Assembly (NCBI RefSeq): GCF_051014685.1
Contig: NC_135060.1
Coordinates: forward strand, 8,494,001 to 8,558,000
Source: Ptiloglossa arizonensis
Taxonomy: Eukaryota; Arthropoda; Insecta; Hymenoptera; Colletidae
Direction: 5' to 3'
DNA length: 64,000 nucleotides
The notes under the pieces are model-generated. The model was not told the origin of the DNA. It saw only the letters and a program-made list of their open reading frames with translations, and ran no database searches. Of this stretch, positions 38,301-52,300 are shown piece after piece (the stretch's first letter is position 1; the number at the start of each line of letters is the position of its first letter). Made by a program: the position numbers and the translations under genes.

Positions 38301-41300
38301 AAAATCAACGCGTTCTATTCTCTCGGTAAGCTCGACGCGTATTAAGCGTCGCGCACGGAATTAAAACGAAACGCGGGGCCGATCGGTTCGTTACACGAGA
38401 ACCATCTCCGTAACGTAGAGAAACATCGATCTAGACCTAATTTCGTTCCCCACCGGCATCACCGTCTATCTATCTCGGCTTCTATTTAAATCCGGCAATC
38501 AAAAGGATTCGGTGGGTTTCGCCAATAGAAATTAGAAGTCACCGACACACACGTACGCGGGGTCCCGTCGCCTTTTCGAGCGTGTAACGAACGGTCGATA
38601 CATCATCGGACGGAGACGAAAAGATGGAGAGGGGGCTTGAAATAAAAAGAAGCAAAAGAGAAAAAAAAAGAAAGAAAGAAAATAATACAGAGAACGGCAG
38701 GGGACAGAGGACCGAAGATTGGAGCCGAGAAAGAACGAAGAGGCAGAACGAGGGGAGACAGGTACCAATAACGAAGCCCGCTCCAAATTCGGTAGCCGAA
38801 AATTAAACCGAGAAGGGTTTCTCTCGGTTATGTCTAGACCTAGACCCTCCGGTCAAATCGTAGCAAATTATACCGTCGGGTCCATCCGCATATTTTACGA
38901 ACCATAAATATTAATCCAGCTCCGGTGTATGCCTTTCCATCTTCCCACTTCTGTTCCTCGTCCGTTCTCTGGCCCTACGTCCTTCTCTGGCCCGACGTTC
39001 TCGTATGGCCCGCGGCTACGCTCGCCGCTAAAATCGAGAGTCCGGGACAAACACCCGGAATTTGCATACGCGGACGGCACGAACCTACTGGTTACGTGTA
39101 GCGCGGTTGGTTACCGAGCTATCGGAACGTAGACGATGTTGTCCAGCCCGCTATCGGGGCAGGTGTACCCGGTGCCGATCATCGAACCGATAGATCTCCC
39201 TTGGATCGAGCACGGTTACAAGCTCGACTCTCTACCGAGAGATCGCCAGGAATTAAATCAAAGGATCGGGATTAGCGAAAACCGTCCGGTGATTTACATA
39301 TTTACGATTTATGGGTGTCGCGGGAACTGTATCGCAGAAACGATTACCGGTCTGGTTCCACCACGTCTCGATTATCGTACGATCGTACGCGTTCAACGAT
39401 CTCGCGAAGACACTGCGCGCGTTAAACTTCCGAGAGACGTGCAATCGTTGCGTAAGGTTTATTTCGAACGCACAAAGGACGCGCGTATTTCACGCGAACG
39501 CTAGACTGTACCCTAGGAATAGAAGACTGTTTAATACTCGGTAGACTCGTATAGGGTGATCCGTGGTACCGTGATCACGAACTCGTACAATCGAGATACA
39601 GCGGAGACACCAGTCTCGGGGGTGATGATTGGACAGATCTCCAGACCGCCTTCGTTTTAATGGAACCGTTCGTCTTTTTTTCTTTTTCTTTTATCGAGAA
39701 TACATTGAACGATCCCGAGAGGTACAACGACCCAACGAGATCTTGCGAACGATCCGGATTGTGAAATTGTTACGAAAAGTGTCATTGAGGAGAGAAAAGG
39801 TAGCGGTCCCTTTCGCGCGAGGTGAACATCAGAAATAGGGCGATACCTCGAATCGAAACACGATTTTTTTAGAGCGTATAAACGTTTCATTAAATTATAT
39901 ATTCTGCATTTTGGAAAACGAAATCACTTTCCGAACAACCCAATATTATTGTTCAGCGTTCTGGAATATTGTGGATTGAATTTAATGTTGTAAGTAAATG
40001 GTGTATCTATTTAAACGAAAAGCAACAATTCGTACCTGACAATGGCGTATGAAAGAAACAAAGACTGTATATTCTGTCCGTATATTGTTAACACCATTAT
40101 GACACGCTGCAAAGACAGAAAAAGTGTGAAACGAGTCGTACGAAAACGATCTGTCAATTCAAACTTTGAACGATTGAGTGACTAGTGTGAGCCATTACTA
40201 TAAGATGACATCGTAAGGTGACATCTACCAAAACTATAACGACGCATCGTTCCTAGAAGATTGATCCATCCAAGTTCCTAAACGTTACGTATTCTCCGGT
40301 ATCTTGTCTCAAGGAACGATGAAACAAATTTTTCCAAAATTCGTGCTTGCTCCTCGATTCGCGCTGTAAGCGCCTCACCTAACCAGAATTACCCATACAC
40401 CGGGAAATGCGTGCATCGCGCAGCAGCAACAGCGTCTCACAACTGTGAGACACAACTTGTCTCGTGGCAAGTTCTGGCTTCTCGATGGTAATGAGCAAAA
40501 TCCTGTAGGCTTCTCGATCGTGGTCGAATACCAGCGTCGAACACAGCGGGACGAACGCGAGCAACAGCTGTAAAATTCGACGACAGAAGTCGGACGTCGG
40601 GAACGAATCGCTCTTCAAAATGAATACGGATACGTATGGCCGGAACGTTGCAACCTTTCACCAAGAGCAACGCACGTTGTAACAGACAGCATGAAATCGA
40701 CGACATATTCGTACGCGAAACACAGAGGGGGTAGAGTCGGGGGGTAGAGGGGATGAGAAGTGAGCTCCCCCCTCTTCCAGCACACGGTGGCTTCTCAGGA
40801 ATGTATTGTTGATGTTGACTACTGCCGTTACTTGGCGCCTGGCGTGTTGCCACTTTGTGAGAGCCATCGGGGAGAACGGTAATCGCCCACTTATACGTAT
40901 TTCTACAGCATGCTCGACTGGATATAGTGCGTGCATGCACGCATCGATAAATCTTGTCCATTAGTAAGCAACGTTATACATCACCTCGCGCCTGCTATTT
41001 CAAACAATATCTCAATCACTTTTTTTTCTCGCTGTATACCCGAACGAAACGTTCGACGGGTTCGAGATCGATTTTCCACGATCCCACGGTTGGAAAATAA
41101 TTCCACGAGAGGTCAGTTTACGTCGTTGGTGGTTTCCCGCGCATGCGCGCCGCTCCCGAATGTCGAAGTTCCGGTGCGCGCGCCACGCTCTTCGGAAGTC
41201 GCGACCGATCGACTCCGCTTTCCGCGGATATCACCAACGTGGATGAATCTTCGTAGACCGGTGCTCGAGGTGATCAATTTCCTCGACGTTTGCGCGGTGA

Positions 41301-44300
41301 ATCGATTCGGATTCCGAGGGGCTCGTAGCTCACTGAGAAGTGCCGTGAAACGATCAACGAACGTTACAGGTACGTTACAAACCATGATTCGAAGGTGGAT
41401 ATTTCGATCAACGTTCGATCAATTATCTTAGATTAAGTATATCGTGGATCGATTGTATCCGTGTCTCGTTGTTTCTTTCGATGGAAGAATATTTTTAGTT
41501 ATGTTTCTCCTGTTTAGTATATCCGAACGCTATTTCACAAAAGTCGAGATATAGCAATCGGAATACGAAAAAAAAAATTAGCGATCTTTCGTGGATCTTC
41601 TTGGGATTCAATCGATACCATTTAACGATGAATTAATCTTTCATCGAACGGTATTAAAGAATCCTCGTTACTCGACGAACACCCGGCGGTCCGCGGACCA
41701 CACTCGGAGAAACATTGGTACGAACAACATGGAAGTGAGAGTTTTTCCTGCGTCGCGTGGGAGTGAGACGCTCAGAATTAAGAATTCGAGATGCATACGT
41801 GAATCGGAGCCACCGAATAGCGAGTGCGAGGAGCGTGTCGAAGCGAGGGCTCTCGAACACCGTTAGAATTTTTGAAAGCATACCAGTGACTTTAAAACGA
41901 CGCTCGAGCCGGTACGGTGATCCAAGCGTCCGGAGATCGTTCCGACGAAATATTGCGGCCAAAGAACTGTTCTATCTGTATATTATATCGTTGCTGTATT
42001 TTATTCGACTGAAGTCTTTCCAAATTCGACTCGTTTTATCCACAGAGAAATATTTGATCCGTTCCGGAGTTACAGTGACCGTTTCTGCGTCAGAACTCTT
42101 CCACGTTTCAGCCGCGTGGTACAAAGATCGACTTCCGATTTCCTTCCGAATCCACAGAATCGTTTGGTAACCGAAATCGATCGTATTTCATCGACGAGTT
42201 GAACAAGATTGCCAACGAGCCCTCGCAACACCTGAGATTTTCGAACGCATCGGAAGATTTACGGCTAGACGTTTACAGGCTCGCATTCGAGTGCAAGGTG
42301 GTCATTCCGAGCACTTGATACGCAAGCCAAGCGGATATAATTTACTCGAACGCAAACACGACTGTAATGACTCGAATGGGTCGTACGTTTACACGGAACT
42401 CGTTTCCATTGTTTTATTTTTTTTCTTCGAATCCATCCTCCAAGTGGATCTCGCTCAGCGGGACACACTTCGTAGGTACGATCTTTCCTATAAAATCCTT
42501 CCTGTCCATCGGAACCGTTTACGCGAAGATACGAAAAATATAAAGGGAAGGAAAACTGTTTACGCGTGGCGATATCGTGACCCTACGTATACTAGAAACG
42601 GGGTCTCTACTAACCCCGATCGATCGCGCATTCACGGCCCACGGATCGCGATGCTCGCGAAACTTAAGGGAGAAACGCGCGCTAGGTTCGCGCATGCGCG
42701 ATCGATAGGTTCGATGGGTAGATCTCGCGCCCGTTGCCGGACGCTCGCTTCCTGGTCGCGTCCGGACGCCACGGGCTTCGTGAAAGCACGGTAGAGAGAA
42801 CGAGCGAGCGCGCCGGCGTCGATTGGATGGAAATCGAAAGTGTGACGCGGCGGCGGTGGCAGTGGCGGTGGCAGTGGCGGTGGCGGTGGCGGGCTCGACG
42901 GGGCTACGTACGTACGCGTCGCATTCCATCGGCGGCGCGTATACGCGCGGTTTGAAAAAGACCGAGTGCCGGTCAATCGATTACGCTCCGTTGTTAACGC
43001 CGGCCGTGGTCCGCTAACGAAATTCCGCGCGGTGTGCGCGCGCCGCCCGTTCGCGAAACCCCGTTGGTGGGAAGAGAAAGAGACACCGAGGGGAGGGGAT
43101 GGAACGAGCGAGAGAAACCGAGCGAGACGGAGAGGGAGAACGAGTCCGATGGAGAGAACGGGAGGGAGGGAGCAAGATAGAGCGAGTGGGACCGAGAGAG
43201 AGAGAGAGAGAGACTGCTCGCGTAGAAAGTGGGGACCAAGAAAGCGCCGATAGGGGAGGGGCCCAGTTTTAATAGCCGAGGACCTCTCGCACGGCTGCAG
43301 AAAATCCTCGCGGCCGATGTTCCCCCGAGATAAGCACGTAGTCCGGTAGCCCGGTTTTACCGGGCCAGTATTTATTGGTTATTGGTGTGGACCGTCATTA
43401 GCGAAACGGGGGTCCCACCGCTCCGAGCAGATACAAAGATATCGCACGAGGCGGCACGCTCTGTCTCTCTCGGGGGCCCCCCGAAGAGGTCCCATTCGCA
43501 ATTTCAGCCGGTCGAGTCCTGGTGTCCGCCCGATCGGACGCGTTCCGCGGAGTTGACAAATTCCTGCGGCTCTCGAGCCCTGTTCGTACGGGGAAAAGTT
43601 TTCGGACGCGGAGGGAATCTCGTTCGATATCGCGAGCGAGCGAAGAGGGACTGAAAATGAACGCGGAAAGGGGCACAACGACCACATGGCGGATTCGTAC
43701 GATTGATCTCGAAACGTAGCACACCTCAAAATTCTATATTAATGAAACGAAACTCGACGAGGGATTGTTCTTTCGCTAATTTCAAACGCGAGCTTTCTCT
43801 TACGAAAGGGGTGCGTTTTTTCGAACGATATTGATCCTTTTCACTATGAGAGGCGATTCTCGATCGTCACTTAACTCGGTGCATTTTCTCCAATTTGGAA
43901 AACCATCGTGGTTTGGAATTTTAATTAATTTTAATTGTCCCGTTTGATTAATTAATTGATTCGAAGGATTTCGAAGGATTGAGGGAAATCGAGAATCGAA
44001 TATTGGAAAATGAACACACTTACGGTGGACAAAGAAAAAGGAAAGTATCCGCGGAACAACGCTCGAACAAATGTCCAAATCATTGGTAATTTAACGCAAT
44101 GGGTATTCGTTGGCGTAAATTTCAACGTTCGATTTCTGAAATTCCTTATAGCCTGCTGTAACACGTGTATATTATCAGAAAGGAAACCGATAATAGTCGC
44201 GCGAATTACGAGTCAAATCGAGAAGATTGTTCGTCGACGACAAAGATAAAAGACACGCTGTTAAATAACGAACGATGTTCGTTCCTTGGCGCGTACCCTC

Positions 44301-47300
44301 GATCTCGCTTTACCTATGTTCGAATTATTACTCGCCAAGAGTGGCCAACAGGTGGCTCGTGCCACTTTGGTTCTCTCTCGCGTTACATCTTCCTCCATTC
44401 GCGTATACGCGATCTATTAACTACGATCGTTCTCCCGAGTAAAACAATATTTACAAAATCGTTCTTCGTGGCTCGAAAATTTCAATCTTTTTGTACCCTT
44501 CACTCTGTCTACGCGCGTATCCAAATTGACTCGTAACATCGATCTCGACGAAGAAAGAAAACGATAAATCCGTGCAAATCGAAAGGAAAAAGAAACAAAG
44601 AAAAATACAAAAATTCAATTCTCTCGTTAACGCGATTAAAAATCTCTTTCGAGTTCCGTTCCACGGGGAAATTGTTCGATTACGCCTCCCTCGACGATCA
44701 AAATTAACAATCGGTGATTTAGCAACGGGTACTCTCCGAGAATAAAAGACAAAAGGGCTCGGAGAATATTATCTGCGCGAGTTCGAAGGTATTTTTACAT
44801 CGGTGCTCGCCGAATGGACTCGAAGAGCGACGTTGCTCGCGGAATTGCCTGATAAAAAGTGATTTACCGTGTACCGGGTAATGGGTTAAAGAACCTACGT
44901 CTGTAAAATATGAATTGGTTCGGTGATAAACAGCATCGGATAGGTGTTTCACGATGCCGTGGCAGGGAGCCTGGCCGGCGAACCGAGGCAACACCGGTGT
45001 ATCCGTGGTGGCGACGACGAGTTGCCGGGGTATATTGCGAAGCTACTCGTCTTGAAGAGGACTGCTGTTGTACGCTCGTTTAGCGCTACCCTCCGGGCAA
45101 AACCACGGCCGCCATCGTGCACCCGCGGATGGAAATGCTAATTTGACCGAAGAGGGCCTTCTACGCACCCTTCTCCTTTCGCCGGGAGCGGTGCTTCCTT
45201 CTTTTGCTCTTAAATCGTCTTTTTCTCAATACCTCGCGGCGAAACGTACCGTTCGAGACCGAGCCAATACAGCGAGCATTATACATACGTGGCAAAACGT
45301 ATGTCATTGCGAAGGGCGAGGTTAATATTACAAAGGGGGAACCTCGAATGCTTTACGACGTGGACTCACCGATCGATACCACCGGCCAATTAAAGTTCCG
45401 CGGGGTTTGCTCGAATCTTTGAAAATAATTCTCGAATAATTCTCGGTACGATCCGGCCCGCGGTGATTAACGATTATCGCGTACCGTAATAAAAATTCGT
45501 ACGCCGGTTCGAACACGGTGAACCGTGCGAAGTTTTCAATCCCTCGACGCGTTCCTTAATCCCGGACGGTTCTTACTTAATAGTCGTCGAGATTCGGTGT
45601 CTCGTCCCCGTTTGTGATATTTTGTATTTGTTAATAGGCTCGTAAAAGGTACGCCGGAGCGGTCGGAGTTTTTTTTTTTCTACACGGAAAAGTAGCACAA
45701 TTTTATCGTTTTTTACGAGCGCGACGATACACGCGCGCGTGTATGCGTATCGCTCGCGAGATTTTAAGGACCCCTTTTATACAAGCGTACGATGCTACCG
45801 AATTTGGCGCGTTGAACGTTTCGCGCGATTCCGGTGCGCAACAGTTATTTCCGTCTACGCGTCGCGAGAACGATGTTCCTCGCGGTTACTCGCGACGCGT
45901 ATACAACGAATACGTTTTGTAATTATATTAACACCGGCCGCGCGAACGACGTTCGACGCGTTAAAGCGCTCAGACTTCGAACGTTAATGTCGACCGATCG
46001 TCACTGCCCTGTTTCGTACTCGTAAGAAAAACGGTAAATACGATAAGAGAGTCATTCAGGGTTTACGGTCTACGTTAACTTCGATGCGAGTAGAAACATT
46101 AACGAGCAGCGTAAAACGGCTTATCCGAGTTTTTTACGACCGACCGAAATTATTTTAGATGGTTTCCCGATTGTCGAAAATCGAGGAAGACGATTTTTAA
46201 CGGGACGGTGTATTCGGCTCGAATAGAACGATCATCGGAGACCGATCTCGTTTCGACTCGGAAATTCGCTTCGTTTTCAACGTTCGCTCGTAATATCAAG
46301 GACGTATCATATTTAGTCGACCACTAATGCACGATACGCTTCTCGTGCGTACGAATAATCGAAACACGTGAATTCCTTAAGTGTGCGCAATATAGTACGC
46401 AACCGGTGCGACAAATCGAGTTATCGTATTCTTCGCGTTTCTCGGTCTTGCGTTTCAACGTCACGCAACGTCACGTCGAGAGAAGATTGACGGAAAATCA
46501 TCGAGCACGAAGCGTAATCTGTCTCCGATTCGTCGTCACGATGAATTAACGGAACGTTCGCGATCGATATGTCAGCGCAAGATTAGCCACTTACGTATGT
46601 ATGAGAACTTCGCCAGTTCTTCGGTGCGTATTTGCTTAATTTATTCTCGGGATCGACGAAAAGGTACTCGCCGTCTGAAACATTAAAACACACAACAATT
46701 AATATCGGATCGTGGAGAAATTTTCTCGAATATTTTCCAAAAATATGTTCCAAGTTTCATTCCGATTACTCGGAATGTAAAGAAACAGTAGTGGTAGAAG
46801 TAAAGAAACTTTGGTGAGCATCTTTTCGAAGATGTATTTCCCGCGACTATTCAATTTTTAATTCAACGTTTTACAATCGATTTCACCGATACCGACAACC
46901 ATCTACACAGGTAAAGGAAATGTTCCCAAGCGTTTCAACAATAAATTTTCCAATTCTTCTCCAGGGAAAACAATTGAAAACAAATTTTCCCAAGAGCTTC
47001 CAAGAAATATTTCTCGTTTCTTCTCACGTGTTCTACTTTGAGAATTTTCAATTCTTCTCCAGGGAAAACAATTGAAAACAAATTTTCCCTAGAGCTTCTA
47101 AGAAAGATTTCTCGTTTCTTCTACGTATTCCACTTTGAGAATTTCCAATTACTTTTCCAGCCACTCATTCAAATTCAGTACAGTGTTCTTTCGTCTCGAA
47201 GAAAAATTACCGATAAGAACTCAAACGGTTCCAAACTTCCGAGAACTCTGTCAAACGTTCCCAAAGATCACTTCTCGTGATCCAGTTTCGAGAATCGAGG

Positions 47301-49321
47301 GTTTCCGATCGTCTGGTACGGCGGACGAATTAATTACATCGATAACGTCTTCGCGGAAGCAAACTCGACGATAATTCCACTGGAAACGATCGCAAGATTT
47401 CCTCTCAACCTCGAGAGTTTCCGGTGATCCCCGCCGTAGAAGAAACGAACGTTATAGTTAGCGACGTTGTCCTTTGATTGTAATCAGGGAACGAATGCGC
47501 TGATAATTTCACAAACGGAATCCAATACGATCCGTAGCGGTTCGCTACGAAAGCATTCGCCGAAAGATTTCTTCGCGACGTCCAGTTTCGAGAACCGAAA
47601 GGTTCTGGTTTCCGGTCGTCCCCGCCGGGCTGACAAATTAATTTTATCGGTAGCGACGGTGTTCCTTTATTATAATCGCGGAGCAAATACAAGCTGCTCG
47701 GAACGGCGGGCCCGCGACATTCGGGGGCTTCGGTCGGGCCAAATGGGCCCGTACAAGGGCCCGCACATACGCGTTCACGGTGCCCCGATATGGTCGTTGC
47801 GTGGAGCTCGGAGACCCATTCTCCTCGCTCGACTTTTTGCACGGCTGATGGTCCGAAATGCCGATACCCCTAAACGAGCGAAACAATGAAAGAGCTTGTT
47901 GGCGAGGAGATGTTCGTGAATGAGAGGGCCCCCAAACCTGTCCTGCCCACATGGGGCCAGACACTCGGGTCCCAGACCCTCATGGCGCGACAACGCGACG
48001 CGCTTTCCGAACTGGAACTCGATCTGGAACCTGGAACTGGAGCCCCCATCGGGCTCGTGGGGATCGCGCGCTAGACTCGCTCGTTTGCGGTTTCTCGATC
48101 GACCGATCGACGGAAAACGTCTCGAGGTGCGGGAACGGAGGTGTACCCCGTCACCGGTGCATCGAAGGGGGCAACTTTCGGAACTCGGTCATCGGTAGGG
48201 TCCACGAACGCGACCGAAGTTCCTCGAACGACCCCGTTCGTCGTCGACGAAATCGAAGGACGTGGTATCCCGCTCCGAGAACACCGTGCAACGATCATCC
48301 AACGGGGGTGAGGGGTGGGTGAGGCGTGGAGGGGTTGTCGTTTCACAGAACCGTCGCGAAAGAGTATTCAGGGAACGCGTAAACCTAACCGCGTTCCGTA
48401 AAGGATGCCACGGATGTCACTGACCGAAACCGCTCGTCCCGTTTAGATCGCCAACTACCATTATCGGTTTGCGTCGCAATAAAATATGTTATCGTCACGC
48501 TCTTTCATCGTCAGAACCATAAACCGTGCGAGTGTATACCCAGGCGTTTCGTATATACAGCGTGGAATCATTATAGGTTACGTTTCAAACATCTGCTCCT
48601 CAATAAAACTCCACGTCGTGAAGCCGGTCCGGGTAGTGTCGTTCGTGTTCGAAGGAGCCGCGCCTCGATTCTTCTCTGCTCTCTCGCTCTCTCTCTCTCT
48701 CTCTTTCTCGCTCTCTCTCGCTGTCTCTCCTTCCCGCTCTGTCTCCCCTTGGTCCTCCCCCCTCTCCACCTTTTCCCTCTACTCCTCTTCCTCGGAGCAA
48801 GTAGGAGTCGAGGATTCTCGGACACCCTGTATTTAGCATATTTCGATTTGCCCGAGATACACCGAGCCGTCCACCTCGTCGACGTCCGGTGCCACGTGTG
48901 GCATGCTGCCTTTCAGACACGAAGGAGCGGATCGAGCCACATTCCGCGGTGGAGCCGGCCAAGGATGAAAGAAGAAGGAGCCGGGGGGATGTAATGCACT
49001 CTCCGTGGTGAAGAGGCCCAACCCGGGCCTCGCCGACGTCTCTCCGCTTTCCTTTCTGCTGCCTTCCTTCGGACGTGAAAGAAGAAGAAGAAGAGGTGGA
49101 GGAGGAGGAGGAGGAGCAGCCGGAGAAGTAGGAGGAAGGTGAAGACGAAGGAGCGAGTGAAGTAGAGCCAGAAGAAGAACGAGGAACGTAGAACGTGGAA
49201 CGAAGAAGAACGAAGAAGAAGAAGAAGAAGAACGAAGAATGAAGACGAAGAAGAGCGAGCAGGAGGTGAAGGAGGAGGGGTCAGAGCAGAAAAGGGAGGA
49301 GGAGAACGAAGACGACGACGA

Positions 49322-49357
<36 letters not shown>

Positions 49358-52300
49358 AAAAGAAGAAACGGGAGAAGGACGAAGGAGAAAAGAAAGATGA
49401 AGGAGGAGAAGAAGAAGAAGAAGGAAGGTTAAGGCGGACGGGAGAAGAAGGTTGGGGGTGGCGACCTAAGAAGGTCAGAACATCGTATTTCTTGCGGCCC
49501 GGCAAGAGTCAGCAGCGTCATTAAAAAGAAAAGTTCAGAGGGTATTGCGAGCGGGGGCCGAAAGCCACGAAAAATGTGCCTCGAATTACCCTGCCCGGCG
49601 TTCCCCACTCTAACCCCCCTCCTCCACCTCCTCCACCTCCTCCACCTCCTCCTACTCCACCTCCCCCTCGGGCCCGCTCCACGACTCCTCTCTCGGCACT
49701 CTCTCCCCGTTGCCCGTCGATGATACCACGAACGCTTTGGTACGCCCGGACGAAAATAAAAACTCGGCGGAAAGTAACGCGCGACTCGTTCAGTCCTTTC
49801 TTCGTTTTCTTCGGCTGTCTCGGGGATCGTATCGGTGTTACACCGCGCTCGTGTCCACGTCCTGCGCGCGTACCCCTCCGCGCGATAAAACCGCGTACGG
49901 ACGACGTCCCGTTGCACACGGGTTTCACCTGTACACCCCGCTCGACGACCGTGTACACCCGTTCCCCGTTTTTGATCCACGGAATCGCCGCGAATCGTCG
50001 TAAGAGACGAACGAACGCTCGCTCGTTCGCTCGCTCGCTCGCGCGCACGCACGCATCCCGCAGCTCGAGTGATCGAGAAAGTCGTAAGTCAGCCCGAAGT
50101 TCTTCTTTCGTTGCGATCTCTCCCTCCGTAGCCGAGGGCACCTGTGTTACCCGAGGTATAACCCGACCATTACCGGGGAATGTTGCCCGAGGGCTAACCC
50201 TGGCCCTCGTGTAACCAACCATCGGGGCCCATGGGGTCCATCTTATCCCACTAGAGATTCCCTCCAGTCACGGACGAAGCAAGATCTTACGTCGTTCTCT
50301 CTTCTTCTGCGCCTTCTCCGTCTCCTTTCATCCTCCTTTTTGTCCGTCTTCGACCCATTCCCTTTCTCTCTCACTCTCTAACTCTCTAACTCTCTCTCTT
50401 GCTCTCTAACTCTCTCCTCTCTCTCTCTCTCTATCTCTCGCTCGCTCTTTTTGTCGACTGCCACGCCCAGAACGAGCCTAGGCAACGTTCTTACTTTTTT
50501 ACGAGCCTCGACAAAGATGCAGGAAAGAGAGCAAGGTAGGGAAAATCGCGGTCCCGCGTTCGCGTAAGGCCGAAACAATCAGTCACTCCCGTTGATCGCT
50601 CGAAACGTAGCGCAACGTAATCGCGCGAAATGTAGCGCATTCCCTCCGTGGAGTAATTGACGGAGACAGGTGGATAAATTCTTGTCCAAACGAGTAACGG
50701 CGCAAAGAAGAGACAAAATTGCGTTGGAATCTGGACAAGCGACAGGAAGACCGCGGTACGATCGCAACAACGAGATGCAATTGGCCGCGAATCCTCTCGC
50801 GATGACCCACGCTAGAACGTAGTCTAGGTAACGAATTTAAATCTAACGAGTGTTCGATTTACGTATTTGAAACTTAACATTGAAAGATCGTACTTTAGAA
50901 AAGCTAGAGGAACTTTAGCCATCGGAGAACTCAATTCGCAGAGGATAGTTACTCGACAGTTGATGCTCTAGCTTCCTCGAGAGTCGTAATGGAAACTATG
51001 GTCGTCAGAGTACCGAGAAACGATTTTCGACAACGATCTGTCGCCTTATTACGCGCAAACAGGTATATTTCTTCTAGGCTCTAGTTAATGATAGGTTCAA
51101 CGGGTTCGTTAACACAGATATCGAACAGGTGTTCAAGTTGGTCCGATTAGAAGGACTTTTCGTGTATCGGTGGTACGCAAACGATACATTTAAACTTTGA
51201 AAAAGTGGAGTCAGTGATCCAGTACATCGACAGGTGTAGATTTACCAGCGGTTGTATCTAACAATCTACCAAGCTGTCCAGCAACAAGAGTGGTGATCTA
51301 CCTACCCTGCGACACCTCGATATCTTCCACCGAAACTTCTCCATACCTTGCTCCGTCCTTCGCGCTTGAAACTCAGCTTACAAAATCGACGAAATCCATC
51401 GTAGTTCCACGATCCTCGACGAAGCACCGGTATCGATCGCGATCGTTCGATCGCTGTGTCTTCCAATCGTTGCATCGTTCAGCTTCGCAATATCGTACCG
51501 AGTACGTCGAATCTCGAAATTGTCGAGTTTAACGAACAATCTCGTCGAGCACGCTGTTCGTTTATTTTCCCGTATCTGTTACAGTTAGATCAAAGCCAAT
51601 CGACTAACCGAGACCACTTCCGCGGAGTGTGAAGCGCGTTAAACGCGAGTTTGAGCCAACCGCTACGGTAAGGATAATCTCGATGGCCTTGAGCGATCGC
51701 ACGATTCCGATCGGATCACGCTTTTTGTCGATCGAGCGTAGTTCTTTCTCTGACCGTGTTTCGAACAGTTTTACCGTACCGGAGTTCTGTTTTGTTTGCG
51801 CTCGATCGAACAAAATGGAAACGACGCGCTCTGACGCGAGCGTATCCACTCGACGAACGTACCTATCGACGAAGCAGAGATCACCAGCGCAACGAAAAGT
51901 TGTGTTAATTGAAACCAATGTTAATTAAAAGGTTACGGACGACAATCTCGGAAATCAACCCGGACGAATTACCCCAACAATCCCTTTCGTGAATCGTTCG
52001 TTGTATGAAACTTCCAACAGTCTAAAATTATCCACCAGAAGTGTCTAGGAATTCCGTAGCGGATAACTTTTCAGGGTTGAAGATTATCTACCTCGTGCAT
52101 CGTGCCGAGATTACGCGTCAGTAAATCCTGGATCGAAGTAACCGGGGTCTGAAATTATCCATCGTTCGTATTGTATCGATACCGACACGTGTCTACGAAT
52201 TCTGGTACCAACTTTCCGGGATCTGAAATTACCAACCGTTCGTATCCTATCGAAAGTACCCGTCTACGAATCCTGTAACCATCTTCCGCGTAATCTGAAA

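Noticed and set aside
49429..50222. 200-plus-codon frames at 49.4-50.2 kb
   Set aside because: Arginine/glycine- or proline-rich products of simple repeats, with no motif or start context.
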